DNA of 64,000 bases from Ottelia alismoides. Lineage: Eukaryota > Streptophyta > Magnoliopsida > Alismatales > Hydrocharitaceae. The notes under the pieces are model-generated. The model had not been told where the DNA came from and made no database searches. It saw only the letters and a list, made by a program, of their open reading frames with translations. The DNA is taken from positions 558,001 through 622,000 of the forward strand of contig JAZKJV010008266.1 of assembly GCA_037367405.1 (NCBI GenBank), given 5' to 3'. Shown here in pieces: positions 1 through 13,900 of this stretch (the stretch's first letter is position 1; every line of letters begins with the position of its first letter). The position numbers were made by a program, and so were the translations under genes.

Positions 1-3000
1 ATAACTTTTCACAAGCTATTTAATGGTGGTGGTTTTATATTTTTTGGAGTTACTATGTGAAAGTTAGGTTTTTGACCCCTATTGTATAATAGACCTGATT
101 AGAATATTCAATCTATTCATTTCTCATTATTTTTATAAATTCATGTTTTTATAATTTTGTAAATATTATTCATAACACATGCATATTAAAATCAAAATAA
201 AACCAAAAGGAAAATGTAAAATAAAACAAGTCTATGAGAATACATAGATAAAATACCTATGTTATATTTGTATATAAATAAAAATAGGTTTTATTCTTTT
301 ATTTCCTTATTCTTTATATTTTTATAATATTGTAAATATTATTCATATTCTATAAAAAATATAAAACCAAAATAAAATCCAATAAAATACATTCAAATTA
401 AAATATGTATATAATACATAGGTAAAATACCTATAAATATACCTATCAAATATGCATATCTAATTATTATACAAATAACATCAAAAATAAAATAAAAATA
501 TATTTATACTCATAAAAATAAGTTGTGAATATATAAAATAAAAGAAAATAAAATATACAAAATAAAAATAAAAATGTATAAAATATAGGTAAATATACCT
601 ATAAATACACTATATAAATTAACTACTAATAAATAAAGCCAATAAATAAATAAAAATCATAATAAAATACTACATTAAATAATAGACATTTTTATTTTAT
701 ACATAAAGATTAATAAAATTATTACTATTTATAAATAATTATTTTCGAATAAATTTGCAGTTTTCTCTTTTAGCGGCATGACATGGACCAATGGCAGAGC
801 AAGGATTGTTGACCTCTAGTCAACTGTCCCTTCAGACGACCTAGTGCGTCAGAATTATCAAATCCCATTTTCCCTCCATTTTTCTTGGTGGACTCGTCCA
901 TCCATCGCAGTCTCTTCCTTCATGAAAAATGATTCCTGATCAATGTACATTGACACCAACCTCTTGAAACTCTTGTATATAGCTTGTACATCGTCCATTT
1001 CCCTGGTCAAATAAGGGTGCCCATAATGTTTATAAATAATTCATCTCCTTCCTCCATGCAATTTTGGTCCATTCCTAGAGTCCTAAATCACTCCATTCCG
1101 GCCTAGCGTGCATCCTTGTGACAGGGGAAGGCCCCCTGGAGCTTGGAGGCGGCTGGAGGGGATGCACCCACGACGGCGCTCTGGCGGCTGTCCTGCTCCC
1201 TGGCCAATACCCAGGTACGAGCTGCGTCTTTTATTTATTTAGTTATATTTTCATTCGTGCTTTTGATTTATGCATTTGGATTAGCCTTTATCCCGTAGGA
1301 TTAGTGTAGTTTAGCCATTTCGTACTTCGTCGGAGCTCCGCTCCGGCGGTCATTTCATCGTGCCTCACGTGTTTTCCGACCACTAGTCCACCCTCATTCT
1401 CTTCCCCACCCGTTTCTCCATCTCCCATCCACCTTGACCAACCATAACCCCCGTGGTTATGCGAATCGATGCTCACCCTCCACACATCGCCGGAGCATCG
1501 TTGCCCATCCTCATTCTCACGCAAAGCAGCTTCATATTAGGTCGAGGTCGAAGCCCTCGAGCCATTCGTTCTTTCTATGCAGGGCATGTGCTTGAAGGAT
1601 CCCTCATGGGCTCATATTGACCACACAAGGTTCTTAGAGGTACCTTTCTTTCCCGAGCTCGCCTGACATCTCCAGACCTCCAAGCGCCTAGTTGAGCACA
1701 TCAGCGGCTGCGTGACGCCTCCCCGGACGTGTAGACACCATCGCCATAGCCCAAGACCACCGGAGGAAGGAGGACACCATGATCGAAGGAAGGGAAGCCT
1801 TCTTCCCTATTCTTGGAAGAGAGCAGCATCCGTCCGATCTAGGAAGGAGCTCCAGATCACGCCAGCACCTTCCGATCAAGACGCCCCTTCACCGTAGATC
1901 TCAGCCGTGAGATCTAATCATCACCGTCGGATCAAGAACCATCATCGGGCCACCAACGATTGACACGTGGATAAGTGGCTAAATCGCCATCGTCTGCCCG
2001 TGCGCATATATGGGGTAAATTGCACATCTTAGCCCTACATTTTTATATTTATTTTTAGCCCTGTAAATAAATTTAACCGTTTAAAATAAAGTGGACATTT
2101 TGCATTTGACCCCCTGTATTTATTTAAATTGCATTTGGGTCCAGTCCACGTTACCTTACGTGCCGTACCACGTGAGGTGGTTAAATTGCAGGTATACCCT
2201 ACGAATTTTTCTATTTCTAAAAAGTCCAATAAAATGAAATTAACGTTGTATATTTTTGTGGAAATTGCTGGAAGGCCCATGGATTTTATTGTATTTGTAT
2301 TTAGGTCCCTCCCAGGCTGCGTCACGAGTAGTCCCATGTGATGGATAAATTGCATAGATGCCCTGACAGATTTTGTAATTGTTAAAAGGTCTTTAAAAAT
2401 TAAATAAATGTGGTTTTTTTCAGGCACTTTTGCATCTGTGCCCCTGAAGATTATTTTATTGCATTATGCCCCTGCCAGGCCATTGAATTTTATATGTTTT
2501 ATCTATTTATTCGAAATACCTACTAAGCTCCAAAAAATTCACAAAAAATAGGGTTAGATGCATTTTGCCATGTATTTTCATGCCCTGTATTTGGTTGGCA
2601 TTTTTGAGCATTTAATGAAATATTAAAAATTAAATGGAGCCTAATTATTCCCTTTTTATTTTATAAAATACCAAAAATTATTAAAATGTCTCTAAACATT
2701 CAAAAAAATTATATATAGTATATTTTGACCTATTTTATTACAGACCAAAAATCACTAAAAAAAGAAAAACAAAATCCTAAAAATTAAAAAAACCCAAAAT
2801 CTCTTCTAAAAATCTAAAAACCCTTAAAAATCCAAAAATATATCTTTTCTCTTTTATAATTTTGTTTACATAGATAATTATATATTAAAATTGATTTGGA
2901 TAATTTTGAGACTCTTTTACTATTTTTAAAACCCAAATCAATTTCGGGTATTGAAGCACTCCCTTATTTGGGATATTTTTGACTTTAAAAATATATAAAA

Positions 3001-3555
3001 ATTAGCAAAAAAAGGGAAAATAAAAAACATTAAAAAAATATTAAAAAAATAAAAACAAGCTATTTTCTGAGATTTATCTATTTTTAATAGTATTTATAAA
3101 TATAATATTATTCATTGTATATATAATGCCTTATATAGGCTATATAATTTGTATAAAAGAAAAATAATAAAAAAACATATAAAAAGAAAATATAAAAATC
3201 AAAAAATTAAAAATCAAAATATAAAAATATTATATATATATATATAAAGTTAAAACCACACAAAAACAATAAATTGGACGAGAGATAAAAGACATATTTT
3301 TTATGCATTTTTCTGCCCTCCTTCTACCGTTTGCTCCCAGTTTTTGACCTCTACACATACTTACACGCTATACACAATGTTGTAGAGTTATAATAAATTT
3401 TAACTCCACATTTTTTATATTTATTGATATTTTCATATTGTGGGTTATTTGTTGATTAAGTCTAAGGTTTTCGCCACGGGTCGCCACAGCGACTGTGTCT
3501 CCGCCTTGTGTGAGGCATACTTAGACTTGTGATAAGATCTTTGGGTTTATTAACA
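1..3555 (+). mobile_element. Partial LTR (copy F) of a long-LTR Ty3-type element, plus orientation
   Basis: This is a sense-oriented LTR whose first several hundred bases lie left of the window. Its successive blocks match, in the reverse complement, the minus-strand LTRs at 43744-47582 and 53662-57496. The opening block resembles the LTR stretch around 56.9 kb. The block from about 770 with a Gly-cassette-like 'gatgacgtggccc' context matches 46.2-46.4 kb, and 3330-3480 matches 43.8-44.0 kb. It ends with a 'ttgggtttattaaca' tail like other LTR ends of the family. No primer-binding site follows, so this is either a 3' LTR, a solo LTR or an LTR cut by rearrangement. The AT-rich outer parts flank a more GC-rich core (about 770-2030). 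Short ORFs inside it are not credible genes. A TA microsatellite lies at about 3232-3246. Confidence 0.7.
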
Positions 3556-4260
3556 GCTCCTGAGACGAATGAAGTTAGATAAGAATTTAGGAAAAGATAT
3601 CGTACATGTTGTATTATCTACCTGATCTGGGTGCCTCCTCTTGTTGTTTGGGTTCATCTGAGGTTGGGCTGGGAGAGTGGTCTTGGGCACGCTTAACTCA
3701 TCTAGATGATGGTTAACCCGCTCCATCTCGGTCTTGTGTGCGGTCTGGAGCATGCTCAGCATGTCCATGATCTGATTCAATGCTAGGGCTTGTGAGATAT
3801 CTCAGGCTTAGTGCAGTAACCCTGGCTCTCTATTCTCTCCTACCTCGGAGTATGCTGCTGCGGAAACTGAAGAGATCTCTGAGGTGTGTATGAGGACTAA
3901 TGCTGTTGTAGGTAATGATGCAGCTGTGAGTGCGAAGTAGGATGGTGAAAAAAATGCAGTCTCTGATAGGCTTGCTGGTGAGACTGCTATTGCGGGTAAT
4001 TCTATCGGTGCTGAAATTGCGGGGGTCCATGCTGCGGATGGTTGTAGTGTTGTGGCTGCTGCTGGTGGTGTACACTCTGAGGGGTAAAATATGACGACGA
4101 CTGAATCGGAGTGTACCATATCCCGTTGATCTCAAGACTAGCTTGAGACTCAACATCAGTGTCTCCAGGATAGGTGATTTGACTTGAGTCGGCATAGGAC
4201 GGGTCCTCATGCCAATCAATATACATAGTCTCAGTAGGCTAAACTGGCTCACTCTGGACA
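3550..4260 (-). pseudogene. Fragment of the capsid-less gag-like ORF of the long-LTR family
   Basis: On the minus strand, 4226-4002 encodes an acidic stretch followed by a Pro/Gln/His/Tyr-rich run, and 3780-3550 encodes a helical, coiled-coil-like stretch (MNQIMDMLSMLQTAHKTEME). The two lie in different frames, so the sequence is broken. The order of a Pro/Tyr/Gln-rich region and then a short coiled coil is the same as in the ORF of element E at 52276-51413. That resemblance in composition and order is the only basis for the assignment, since sequence identity is low. It abuts a plus-strand LTR on the left and a minus-strand LTR fragment on the right, so it is an isolated remnant. Confidence 0.4.
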
Positions 4261-5250
4261 AATAAACAATAAATTGTATATCATTTTTATATTTTATTAA
4301 TTATTAGGATATTAAATAAAGTATGTATGAATTTTTGTTGATTTTAATAAATTAATTTAAGTATACTAGTAAATATGTATATAGTGATGAAGTTCAAATT
4401 TACCTATAAATTAGGATTTTTTATTTATTTAAAATAATAAATAAGCTCCAAAAATTATGAAATAAATTAGGGTTAAAATACAAGATCAATAAAATAATTT
4501 AAATCTATAAAATTAATAAAATAATAAATAATGTGTGATTGATAAAATAAATATCCTAGAAACCCAGTTGTGGTTAGGTCTCAAAACAGACTTTTTGCAA
4601 ACAGACTCTGATTTTAGTGAAATCATCATCATTAATTAGAGAATCTTATTTTATGAACTTTAAAGATGAATAGAGTGAAATTGGAGTTCGTATGAGAACG
4701 TTATGATGTACGGAAGTTGAGATTTTGATAATTTACAAGTTAGATTTCTTGGCATATATACAAGATAATAATTTTAATTATTTTTATATTTTTCTATACA
4801 TTTTTATAAATAATTAGGAAAAGATTTGGTGAAAAATATGTTCATTTAATTAAAAATCATTGAAGTTTTGGTATTTATTAGATAATTAATGAAGAGTGTA
4901 TAAAGCATGGAATTATTATTATTTGTTTTCTTTCTTTATCTCCCCATACTTTTTTATTTGTCGACCAATCAATGCTGACTTGGTCTCGGGGATTAGGTTT
5001 AAAATATATCTTTCAACTATATTTTTTTATTATCCATATTGTACATATTTACATATCTAAAATTTGCCTTCTTTTTATTTTCTTTATTTTTATTCTTTTA
5101 TTTATTTACATGATTTTAATGCATAAAAGTGTATTTTTATTCATGAGTAGAGTTTTGTTAAAAAGTGGAAATTGATTGATATTTACATGTATTTGTTAAG
5201 GGTTTTAAGACAAAATGCAGACAGAATGTTAATGAATCATGGATTCATTA
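4261..5250 (-). mobile_element. Truncated LTR (copy G), minus orientation
   Basis: The stretch around 4935-5000 ('tctcccc', then a 'tcgacc' block and 'ggtctcgggg') and the end at 5170-5250 match the U3-start side of the minus-strand LTRs ending at 10527 and 47582. The LTR edge is near 5250, where a 'gattcatta' end resembles the family LTR start in reverse complement. The expected polypurine tract (in reverse, tccccctatactt) is absent beyond the edge, so the junction with the leader at 5251 is a deletion or recombination point. The left side is truncated at about 4261. Confidence 0.45.
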
Positions 5251-6762
5251 ATAACCCTTCCTAGATCCCTACCAAGCCAAAGAAATAGAGGGAGTAAGTC
5301 GATAGGAGAAACCACTACTTCGGTCCTCGCTTGCAACAGAATCACCCGTGAGCGTGCAAAGACCTACTCGGATGCAAACCGATGAGACAGACACACTCAT
5401 TAAGGTGTGGCCTAAGCTTAGTACTTTAGACTATGTCATGTTCCATACACGTGGGAACACCAGCGCTGACAAAGACCTACTCGATCACGTACAATAGAAA
5501 TGCCATTACTTCGAAAATCCTGGCGATACACAATGCAGTTACAGACTGGGTTTTTGGCTCTAATCCTTAGCGGGTCGTCCTCATTCATGGGAGGGATTTT
5601 GGTCCCCTCCTAAGTTACCTGAAAATAATGAGGGCTTTATGAACCCAAGATAATGAAAGTCCATTAAAAATTTTAATTAAGGTCAAAGTTTATTTAGTAG
5701 TCCCCTTGTTTTAATTTTTGAGATTTTCACTTTTCTGGATCTTTTTGCATACAAGCTCCTTACATTTTTGTAGATTTTCATTTAAGTCCTAGGTGCTCAA
5801 AATTAGAGGGAGATAGTGAAAAATTCGTGCAAGTCGATTCTATGATGGAAATCTCACCATTGAATCTAATGATGCATGTTGAGTTAGAGGACTTATAGTG
5901 CTTCCCATCTCTCTCCATGTGGTGTGCAAAATCAAATTTTTTAAACCTAACTACATAGCGATGTGTAATTGACAAAATCACCCTAAACAATAGCTACTAT
6001 TAATCGTGAAGAACCATTTGTTAATTATTCAGAAATGAGACCAAGGTCCAGTCTTCGATGCCTATCGGTGCCCGCCACAACAGGTCCTGCAAGCATTGTA
6101 TACGACCTCTCTCGGGACACGATCTCAAATCCAAATAACTAACATTTCTTAATTCAAGTATATCCCAATATAAGGGACTACAGGTACATGCATTCTTATT
6201 AGGGTTTGGACCTAATTACTGAGGGAAGCAACCTAAGTCTAAGGGCTCCATGCACATAAAAAAAAAAGAAGGCGGAAAACTCAAAACAATAGAAACAAAA
6301 TAAAAGAAGGCGGTAAAAACATGGAAAAGTACGACGAGGCCCCTAGGTGTACAGACACCCGGGCACTAAACCTCGTTGGGGAGAATAGTGTCCAAGTCTT
6401 AATTATTACAAATTATAATTGTCTCTTCCTCACCAATAAATAAATATATCTAAACTATTTCTATGCTGAGTAGTTTTCTCCTTGCTTCATTTGTAGCCTC
6501 TACAACTGATCAAAGGGTGAAGACCAGTCTCCACCAAGGTTGGCTGCCTCGGCCTCCTAAGAAACCGCCCTTGCGTAGTGGGCCCTCGCAACAAATTCAC
6601 AAAGAGATACATATTAGCACAACTAATCAAATGAAATTATCAAAAGAAATGGATTATGCACAAATAATGAATAAATAAATATGTATATGAATGAATAACA
6701 ATTAAAGTAATGAATCAATAAATGAACAAGTAAATAATCACAAAAATAGGCTATGCTCATTG
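5251..6762 (-). mobile_element. Untranslated leader of a long-LTR Ty3-type element, minus orientation
   Basis: This 1.5-kb stretch lies directly downstream (minus sense) of the primer-binding site at 6763-6781. It occupies the same position as the leaders of element E (53640-52277) and element D (14621-16075). It has no credible coding frame. The coding and polypurine parts expected further left are missing. A poly-A run lies at 6258-6267. Confidence 0.5.
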
Positions 6763-6781
6763 CTCCCCGACAACGGTGCCA
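6763..6781 (-). other. Primer-binding site, tRNA-Asp type, degenerate
   Basis: The reverse complement reads TGGCACCGTTGTCGGGGAG. It differs at two positions from the site TGGCGCCGTTGCCGGGGAG of element E, which is complementary to the 3' end of plant tRNA-Asp. It lies two bases from the LTR end at 6784, the normal spacing. Confidence 0.8.
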
Positions 6782-6783
6782 TT

Positions 6784-9700
6784 TGATGTGAGAGATTTAG
6801 CGAGGGTCTAAAGTAGTCTACACAAGGCGAAAACTACAATGTCGCTAGGCGACCACTCACAAGATCCCAATCAATCAACAATCAACCCATGATAATAATC
6901 AAGCGATGAAAAACACAAAATGTGAGTCAACATTTATTATTCGCTACACAACACAAGGTATAACAAGCAAGCATGCAGAGGTCGAACCATAAAGAGCAAA
7001 ACCGGTAGCCTAGGGTTATTTTTAACCAAAGAGTGTTACATACAACTATGTCATTCATTATATATTTCTTTGCATGGGTTTTAAATTTTGTATATTTTTT
7101 AGTTTTTTGTTTCTGATTTTATATTTTTTTTATATTTTTCATATTTTATATTTTCTTTTTCCTTTTAATAGATAATAGAATATATAAGGCTATATATGCC
7201 ATAATAGATAATATAGATCTAAAATAATTAAATAAAGGAAAATTACAGAATTAAAAATTTTTGTATTTTAAATAATTTTTTTTACTACTTTTATGATTTT
7301 AAGTGAATTTTGATAATTTTTATATTTTTAAATCCAAAAAGATTAAAACAGTGATAAAATAATAGGCTGAAATTGAAATAAAGGGAATATAGCAAAATAG
7401 GTTCAAAATTTACCAAATCAATTTTATTATACAGATAATAGTATAGAGAACAATATAAAATAGAAAAAAAACTATTTTTGGAGTTTTTGAGAATTTTTTT
7501 AGATTTTTATAAAGGTTTCAGGGATTTTTTAATTTTTAAGAGTTTTCTTTTTCTATTTTTAGCGATTTTTGGTCTGAAGGATAAAAACAATTAAATAAAC
7601 ATAATATATTTTTGGAAAATTTTCAAATAGTTTTTCCATTTTTTATATTTTATAAGCTAGACAAGGGCAAAAACATGCTTCATTTTATTTTTAATAAATA
7701 GCAGAAAAGGTCCAAAATTTCAAATTACAAACATGGTGTAGAACTACAAGCAATCAGGTGCCTACAACTATTTTTTGTGATTTTGGGAGAATAATAGATA
7801 TTTTAAATAAATACAACAAGCACACAAAATACAATTACTAGTAGTGGCATATATGTAAATAAAATAAACTCTTGGGGCCTCTGTACAAATTTTCCAAAAA
7901 ATATACAACGTACATTAATTTTTCTTTGACCAAAAATAGATACAAAAAGTAACAGGGGCATCTTTGTAAAATGGCCATCTAACATGGAACGACACGTGAG
8001 GTGACCTGGCATGGGCCTAAATGGAATATGAAATAACTATAGGGGCATGCATGCAATTTTACCAATTTATTTACACTAAATACTTTATTTACAAGACTAA
8101 TCAATAAATACAAAAAATGAGCGATGTTAAAGGTGTAATTTACCCCTTATTCGGCGCTAGCGGACGGTTTGAATGCTTTCACTTGCCACGCGTCGGTCCC
8201 ACGTGTGACGATGACGCTTCGCAAGGGATGACTAGGATTATATCCTAGCTCTCGATCTGACGGCCGAAGCGAAGAAGATCCAATGGATGCTGAACCTCAC
8301 AAAGAACATGGCTGATCGAACGACGATGAAGGCCACCCGAAAAATAGGGAAGAATCCGTGCGCGGGTGAGTTTTGATCAACCGCGTCCAGAGATCATGCT
8401 TCACTGTTGATGGTCCAAAAAGGTTCATGGCAGGTCTTTCTAGCATCTGGATGGCATAAAAGGCTCCGACGATGGCCGTAGTTCTCCCATGAGGTCGATG
8501 AGGCTCAAGAGCTTTGGGAACCTCCAACGGGCTTCAAATTCATTTCCAGCTGGTCTTTGGCGTTCAATCCTGCACAGGGGTTAGTCGAAACCCAGGGCGG
8601 TGCTCGGGGAAGTACCAAAAGCGAGAATGGGTGAAGGAGTGCACCATGCGGAGCTCTCCCGTGGTCGGCGAAGAATGGAGAGCGGATCTCTAGATCCACG
8701 AGGGATATGGATGCAATGGGATGCCTGGAGTGATGAGAGGGCGAAGTGAAGTGAGGGTGAAATGCAGGTCGATCAATGGTGGAGCACGGTGGAGGAGGTT
8801 CACTGGAGCTCAGCTCCAACGAACTACGAATAAGGCAATTACACACTAAAACTATAGACTATTTACTAAGCTAAATGCGTAATTAAAAAGAAGAATCCAA
8901 TGATATCAAAAGAAGGCAGAAAGGACAACTCTTATACCTGGCTGGAGACTAGGGAGAAGGATGGCTAGAGGACCACCGTGGACTGTCTCCTCATCCTCGC
9001 TACGTCGTCTCCAAGTACGGGGAGGCTCGCAACTGTCACCTGGACCTCAGCACACACACAAGGATACTTGGCGAAGCTTAAAGGGGATCAAAAAGGTAAG
9101 GAGGAACTTGGAGATTTATTTATAGACAGTGGGTCCAGGCGAACTTGGATGACGATTATTGACATGCTCGAGGTAGATTAGCAGGATCTGATGATCACGC
9201 GAGGTGGACGGATGTGAGGTGCACAATCTTTATGAAGCGCTCGAGGTGGAAGGATCGACATGGCTTCGAAAAATCAAAGAATATGAGGGACTCGAGGCTT
9301 TGACAGAAGTCAGAGCTGAAAGATGGGAAGTTGACCAGAGTCAACATTCCCTGGAATTCTATTGGTCCATACAGATCATTACTTACAAAATAGGTCCTTT
9401 TATTCGAAAATTATTAATTAAAAATAGTAAATGATTTTATTAATTCTTTATTGTAAAATAAAAATTGTTTATTATTTTTTTAGTATTTTATTACGATTTT
9501 TATTTTTTTGATGTTATTTATTACAAGTTATTTTTTAGTAACATATTTATAAGTATATTTATCTATGTTTTGGTTATTTTATTTTTATTTTATATATTTT
9601 ATTTCAATATTTTAATCTCTTATTTTATATATTTATAACTTAACTTTAGGTCCATAGATATATTTTTATTATATTTTTATGATATAATATATTCGCTTAA

Positions 9701-10527
9701 ATAAGTAGGTATACTTATTATATAGGGATAGGGATGGGTATTTTGTCTATGTCTTGTATTTAGGTATTTTATTTTGATGTTGTCTTTATGGTTTTCTTTT
9801 AGTTTTAATATGCATATATACTATAAATAATATTTAAAAAATATAAAAAGATAAAAGTATGAAAATAATAAATAAATGAATATTTTATTCAGGTATATTG
9901 TATAAGAAGGGTCAGAAACCTAATTTTCACACCTTAACTCCAAAAAATATGAAACCACCTTCATTAAATAGCTTATTAAAATAAATATACAATTAAGGTG
10001 ATTTTAATACATTTTGACTTTTTATTTGAGAGATATGGGTCTGGGAAGTTGGAATTTTGGAAACTTATTCAGAGTATAACTTTTACACGGTGTATTATTT
10101 TTGCATAAAATCAATTTTGTATTTTTGTATATATTATTATATACAACTTTCATGCATAAAGATTCTTTATTTGAGGTATAAAAAGTGGAAAATAAAATAG
10201 ATCCCAAAAATAAATAAATAATGAATTTATAAATGGGATTTTTATTGTATTAATGGCCCTTATCTCCCCCTACTTTATTCCTTGTAGACCTAGTCATCAA
10301 GATGCCCAGGTCTCGGGGTTTAGGGTCATAAAATACCTTTCGTATTTTATTCTTTTCCTTTTCTTTTCTTTATTCTATAATTTTGGCATTAAAAATAATA
10401 TTTTATACAATATTAATACAACAAGAGATGGATGTTAATTTGTGCAAATTAATGGTATTTACATGCATTATTTAGGGTTTCGAAGGCCAAAATGATAGAA
10501 TAAAGGAGAAGAAATGGAGATTAATCA
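6784..10527 (-). mobile_element. LTR (copy C), 5' LTR of a minus-strand long-LTR Ty3-type element
   Basis: In minus sense the LTR starts TGATTAATC near 10527 and ends at 6784 beside a primer-binding site, which makes it a 5' LTR of about 3.74 kb. It interrupts the reverse transcriptase part of Copia copy A: sequence from 10528 onward continues A, matching 40320 onward of copy B. A GC-richer core (about 8140-9360) lies between AT-rich arms, as in copies E and F. The partner 3' LTR and a confirming target duplication are not identifiable inside the window. Confidence 0.75.
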
Positions 10528-10905
10528 ATAAGTATTAAAATAATTAATACCTTCCTTTTGCCTAAAGCCCTTGGAAACTAATCTGTCTTATATTTTTCAA
10601 TTGATATGTCAAGCCTAAGCTTTCTCTTAAACACCCATTTGCACCCAATGTTAGAGCATCCTTTAGGTAAGTCAACCAATTCCCAAGATCCATTAACCAT
10701 AATGGAATCCATCTCAGATTTGACGGATTCCTTCCATTATTTTGTCTCATATGAAGCCATGGCTTCCTGGTAGCTTTGTGGATCACCCTTGATCTGGTAG
10801 ACAACAAAGTCAATACCCAGATCCTTGGCTATCTGAGGTCATTTACTCCTCCTTGGCTCAACTTCTTCTGAAATATCATTGAGTTCGGGTTGAGTCTCAA
10901 CCCCC
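10528..10905 (-). pseudogene. Copia copy A: reverse transcriptase N-terminal fragment
   Basis: This aligns base by base, with scattered changes, to 40310-40670 of copy B, which encodes the start of a Copia reverse transcriptase and the linker before it. Frames are broken in both copies. It is cut on the left by LTR copy C and on the right by element D. The continuation of A resumes at 24365. Confidence 0.8.
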
Positions 10906-13900
10906 AGATGAATCTCAGATTCATCGCTCTAAAAGTAATTAATTAAGCTCTAATCCCTAAAAATCATTAGCATTTCTTCATTTATTCTGCACAATTAGCA
11001 TTCATGAATGTTTTGATAAGAATTGCATTTTGTCACTTATTTTCGCACAAAATAAGAAGCTAAAAATCCCAGCCAAATTGACCGGTAAATAGCCTAACTT
11101 CTCTGATTTTTAACTAATTCATGCTAACTCTAATTGACCCAAAACCACTCTACTATGTACATATCACTAACAAGAATAAATAAAAACATAAAAAAATCAC
11201 TAACCCGAATAAGTGGACCAAATACCCAAACCTTAGTTCTAGGATTTCCGGACTAAAACCTTCATATCTTCCCCATCTAGTGTCCATTTTGGTCCTACTC
11301 ACTTTTGAACTAATGTACATTCAATTACCTTCAAAAGAATACCAAGTTCAAGTGAATCGGAGCTCGTATGTGAAATTTGGGTTCTGGGCCACTTTTGTAC
11401 ATTTTGTATTTTAGCGGTTTTTGACCTATTATTTTATGTACACAATTAACCCATTTTATTTTATTTCTTTTTCATTTGTATTCTTTGATAAAAGTTTTAT
11501 TAAAATACGTAAAAATTCGAATTCAAACTGAGCCTGAAATCAAAGGAACTAACAAAGTCTGAGTCTCCACTAACTGTCTGTACAAAAATTATCTTTTCGT
11601 CTTTTAATTTATTTCTTCTTTTTCTTACTTAATAAAAATCCAAAAAATTAGATTAATGTGTAAATATTCATATTTGATTTTATCATTTTTTCGAATTTTT
11701 ATCTGGTTAAAAAATGACAAAAAAATTAGAAAACTCAAAAATCAATGTATTCTATGTACAAGGGATACCCCAAAAATATCACTATACACAAATGATCGAT
11801 TTGGTTTTGGTGTTTTCATGAAAGTTGTAGACCTCATCGAGACGATCAACTTTTGTGAAGAAAAGTTTTCGATCCGAGGTCGTTTGATATTTATTTTCTA
11901 TTTATCTTTCTATTTATTTTCTGATTTTTCTAGGGCTGACACGTAGCCACTTCTGGAGCCGCCATGTGTCACCCATTTTTGGGCCTTTTATTATTTCATT
12001 TTTATATAAAAAAATAAAAAAAATAGAAAAATTAAAAAGCTCCGCATGTGCAGAGCATGTAACTCTGCGCATGTGCTCTGCACGTGCCTCTTCCACCTCT
12101 CCTCGCGCTGCCACATGACGTTACCTCAGCCGCCCGATCTCGGCCGATCGGACGGCCGAGGCCCATCATCTTCCTCCCCCAAATATCGCCGCCCTCCACA
12201 CGCGAATCTCGCTGCCACCTTCCATATTCGCCGCCGTCGCACCCTCAAATCTCATCGCCCGTCGCGATCATCTCCGTCACATGATTGTATTTCATCCTAG
12301 AATCCGTCGAATCACGATTAATCCCTTAATCTCCCAATCTCACAATCAACTTCCATCTCTGGCAAGCTCATGCCCTATTAAAAATGCATCCGCCCCTCGC
12401 TTCAAGATCATCCGCCGATCCACAACTGAGACGAGGTCGACGGTAAAAGCGTTACCTCTACCAACCAGCGAGATCCGAGGGACCCCTCCCTCGTTGCATC
12501 TGCGATCCTCGCCCTCGCTGCTCTGCTCCGGCCTGCCGTAGAGCAAACGACATCTTCCTCCTCTGCATTTCAATTTTGCCACCAGCTACACCTCCTGCAA
12601 TGCTACTCCACCTCCGTGCCATCTACATCGACTCGCTTCACCACCGCTTTCGCCATTCATTGCACCAAATTCTGTCAATCGCTGGTCGCATCACCAAGGG
12701 GCGTGTGTCGCTTCTTCACAGCCCTCGACGCTGACATCCAGCCATCCTTCCGTTGCCGCCCATTAGTGCTGAGTACAACCGCCCTGCTTGCATCTGGAGT
12801 TGTCGCAGAAGATATCTGTCGATTTCACCGTTGTGAAGACGAGATCGGTGGTGACAGCCCGGTCTCCGTCTCCCCGCAGCGAGGTCCGACCATCTTGGTC
12901 GTTACAGCACACCGCTCCGTGCTTGTCCCTACTCCGGCCTCAGTCGTCGTCGAGCCTGCTACCATCTCTCCCTCCCGATATCATCTGCCTTCTTCCATCG
13001 CCACAGTCGCAACACCGCGCTCTACCGCACTTCACTAGCGGGAGCCCGCTCCTTCTTCTTCAACATAACCAGACACGCCTTCGCCTACATCGACCTCCAG
13101 ACTCCTTCGCACCATTGCCAGCTTTGCCTCCTCTTCATCGCCATCTGGAGGCAAGGCCATTCATCGTCCAGTCGATCGACCCTTTGAGCAAGGCTACATA
13201 CTCTTCTAGGGGATTCGTCGACCACCTCATCCACCACCCCTCGCTCTGCCATTCTCCACATATCAACATCAGTAGCATCCTCTGCCTTGCAGCTCTGACA
13301 ACATCGAAGAGGACTCCGTCACTCCGCCAGAAGCTTCACCTCTCCTCACCGCAAGCCACCGTCAGGCGGTGGGCCCGAGGCCCTCCCCGCGTGCGTGGCA
13401 CGTGACAGGAGGGAACATTTACGAAAAACCCTCAAGTTCCACAATTTTGCAGAACCGCCCCAGCCGTCCAAGGGCACGCGCATAGCACGTGCCCCTTGGT
13501 ATTTTTGCGAGAAATCCCTTGGCGTTTCTCTTATTTGCAAAGAATTCCATAGCCTGAGGTCGCGTGCTATACACGTGACCCTCTAGCAATTTTGCATACT
13601 CTCCCCCTGGAATCTGGGTAATTTTAGTTCAGTCCTTCTACTGTAGTTATATATTTATTTAAATATTATAATTGCATAAATATCCATGTTTTCCCCCTAA
13701 ATTTGAACTGCTTTTTCGCATCATTTCATCTTCATAAAAAATAGCATGATGTTCTTCAACTAATTCTCTACATTATGTCTATGTTTGACATTTTTGTGGT
13801 CGGTGGTTAATTAATAATTAATTGTTTTGTGGAAAATTATATATTTTGCCCATTTTATGCTTGAAAATTCAGAACTAATTAACATTGCTCTGAAAATTGC

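Noticed and set aside
12616..13405. Open frames of 140 and 205 codons in the GC-rich part of the D LTR
   Set aside because: They are broken in the other LTR of the same element, overlap each other, and have Pro/Ser/His-rich compositional bias without a domain.
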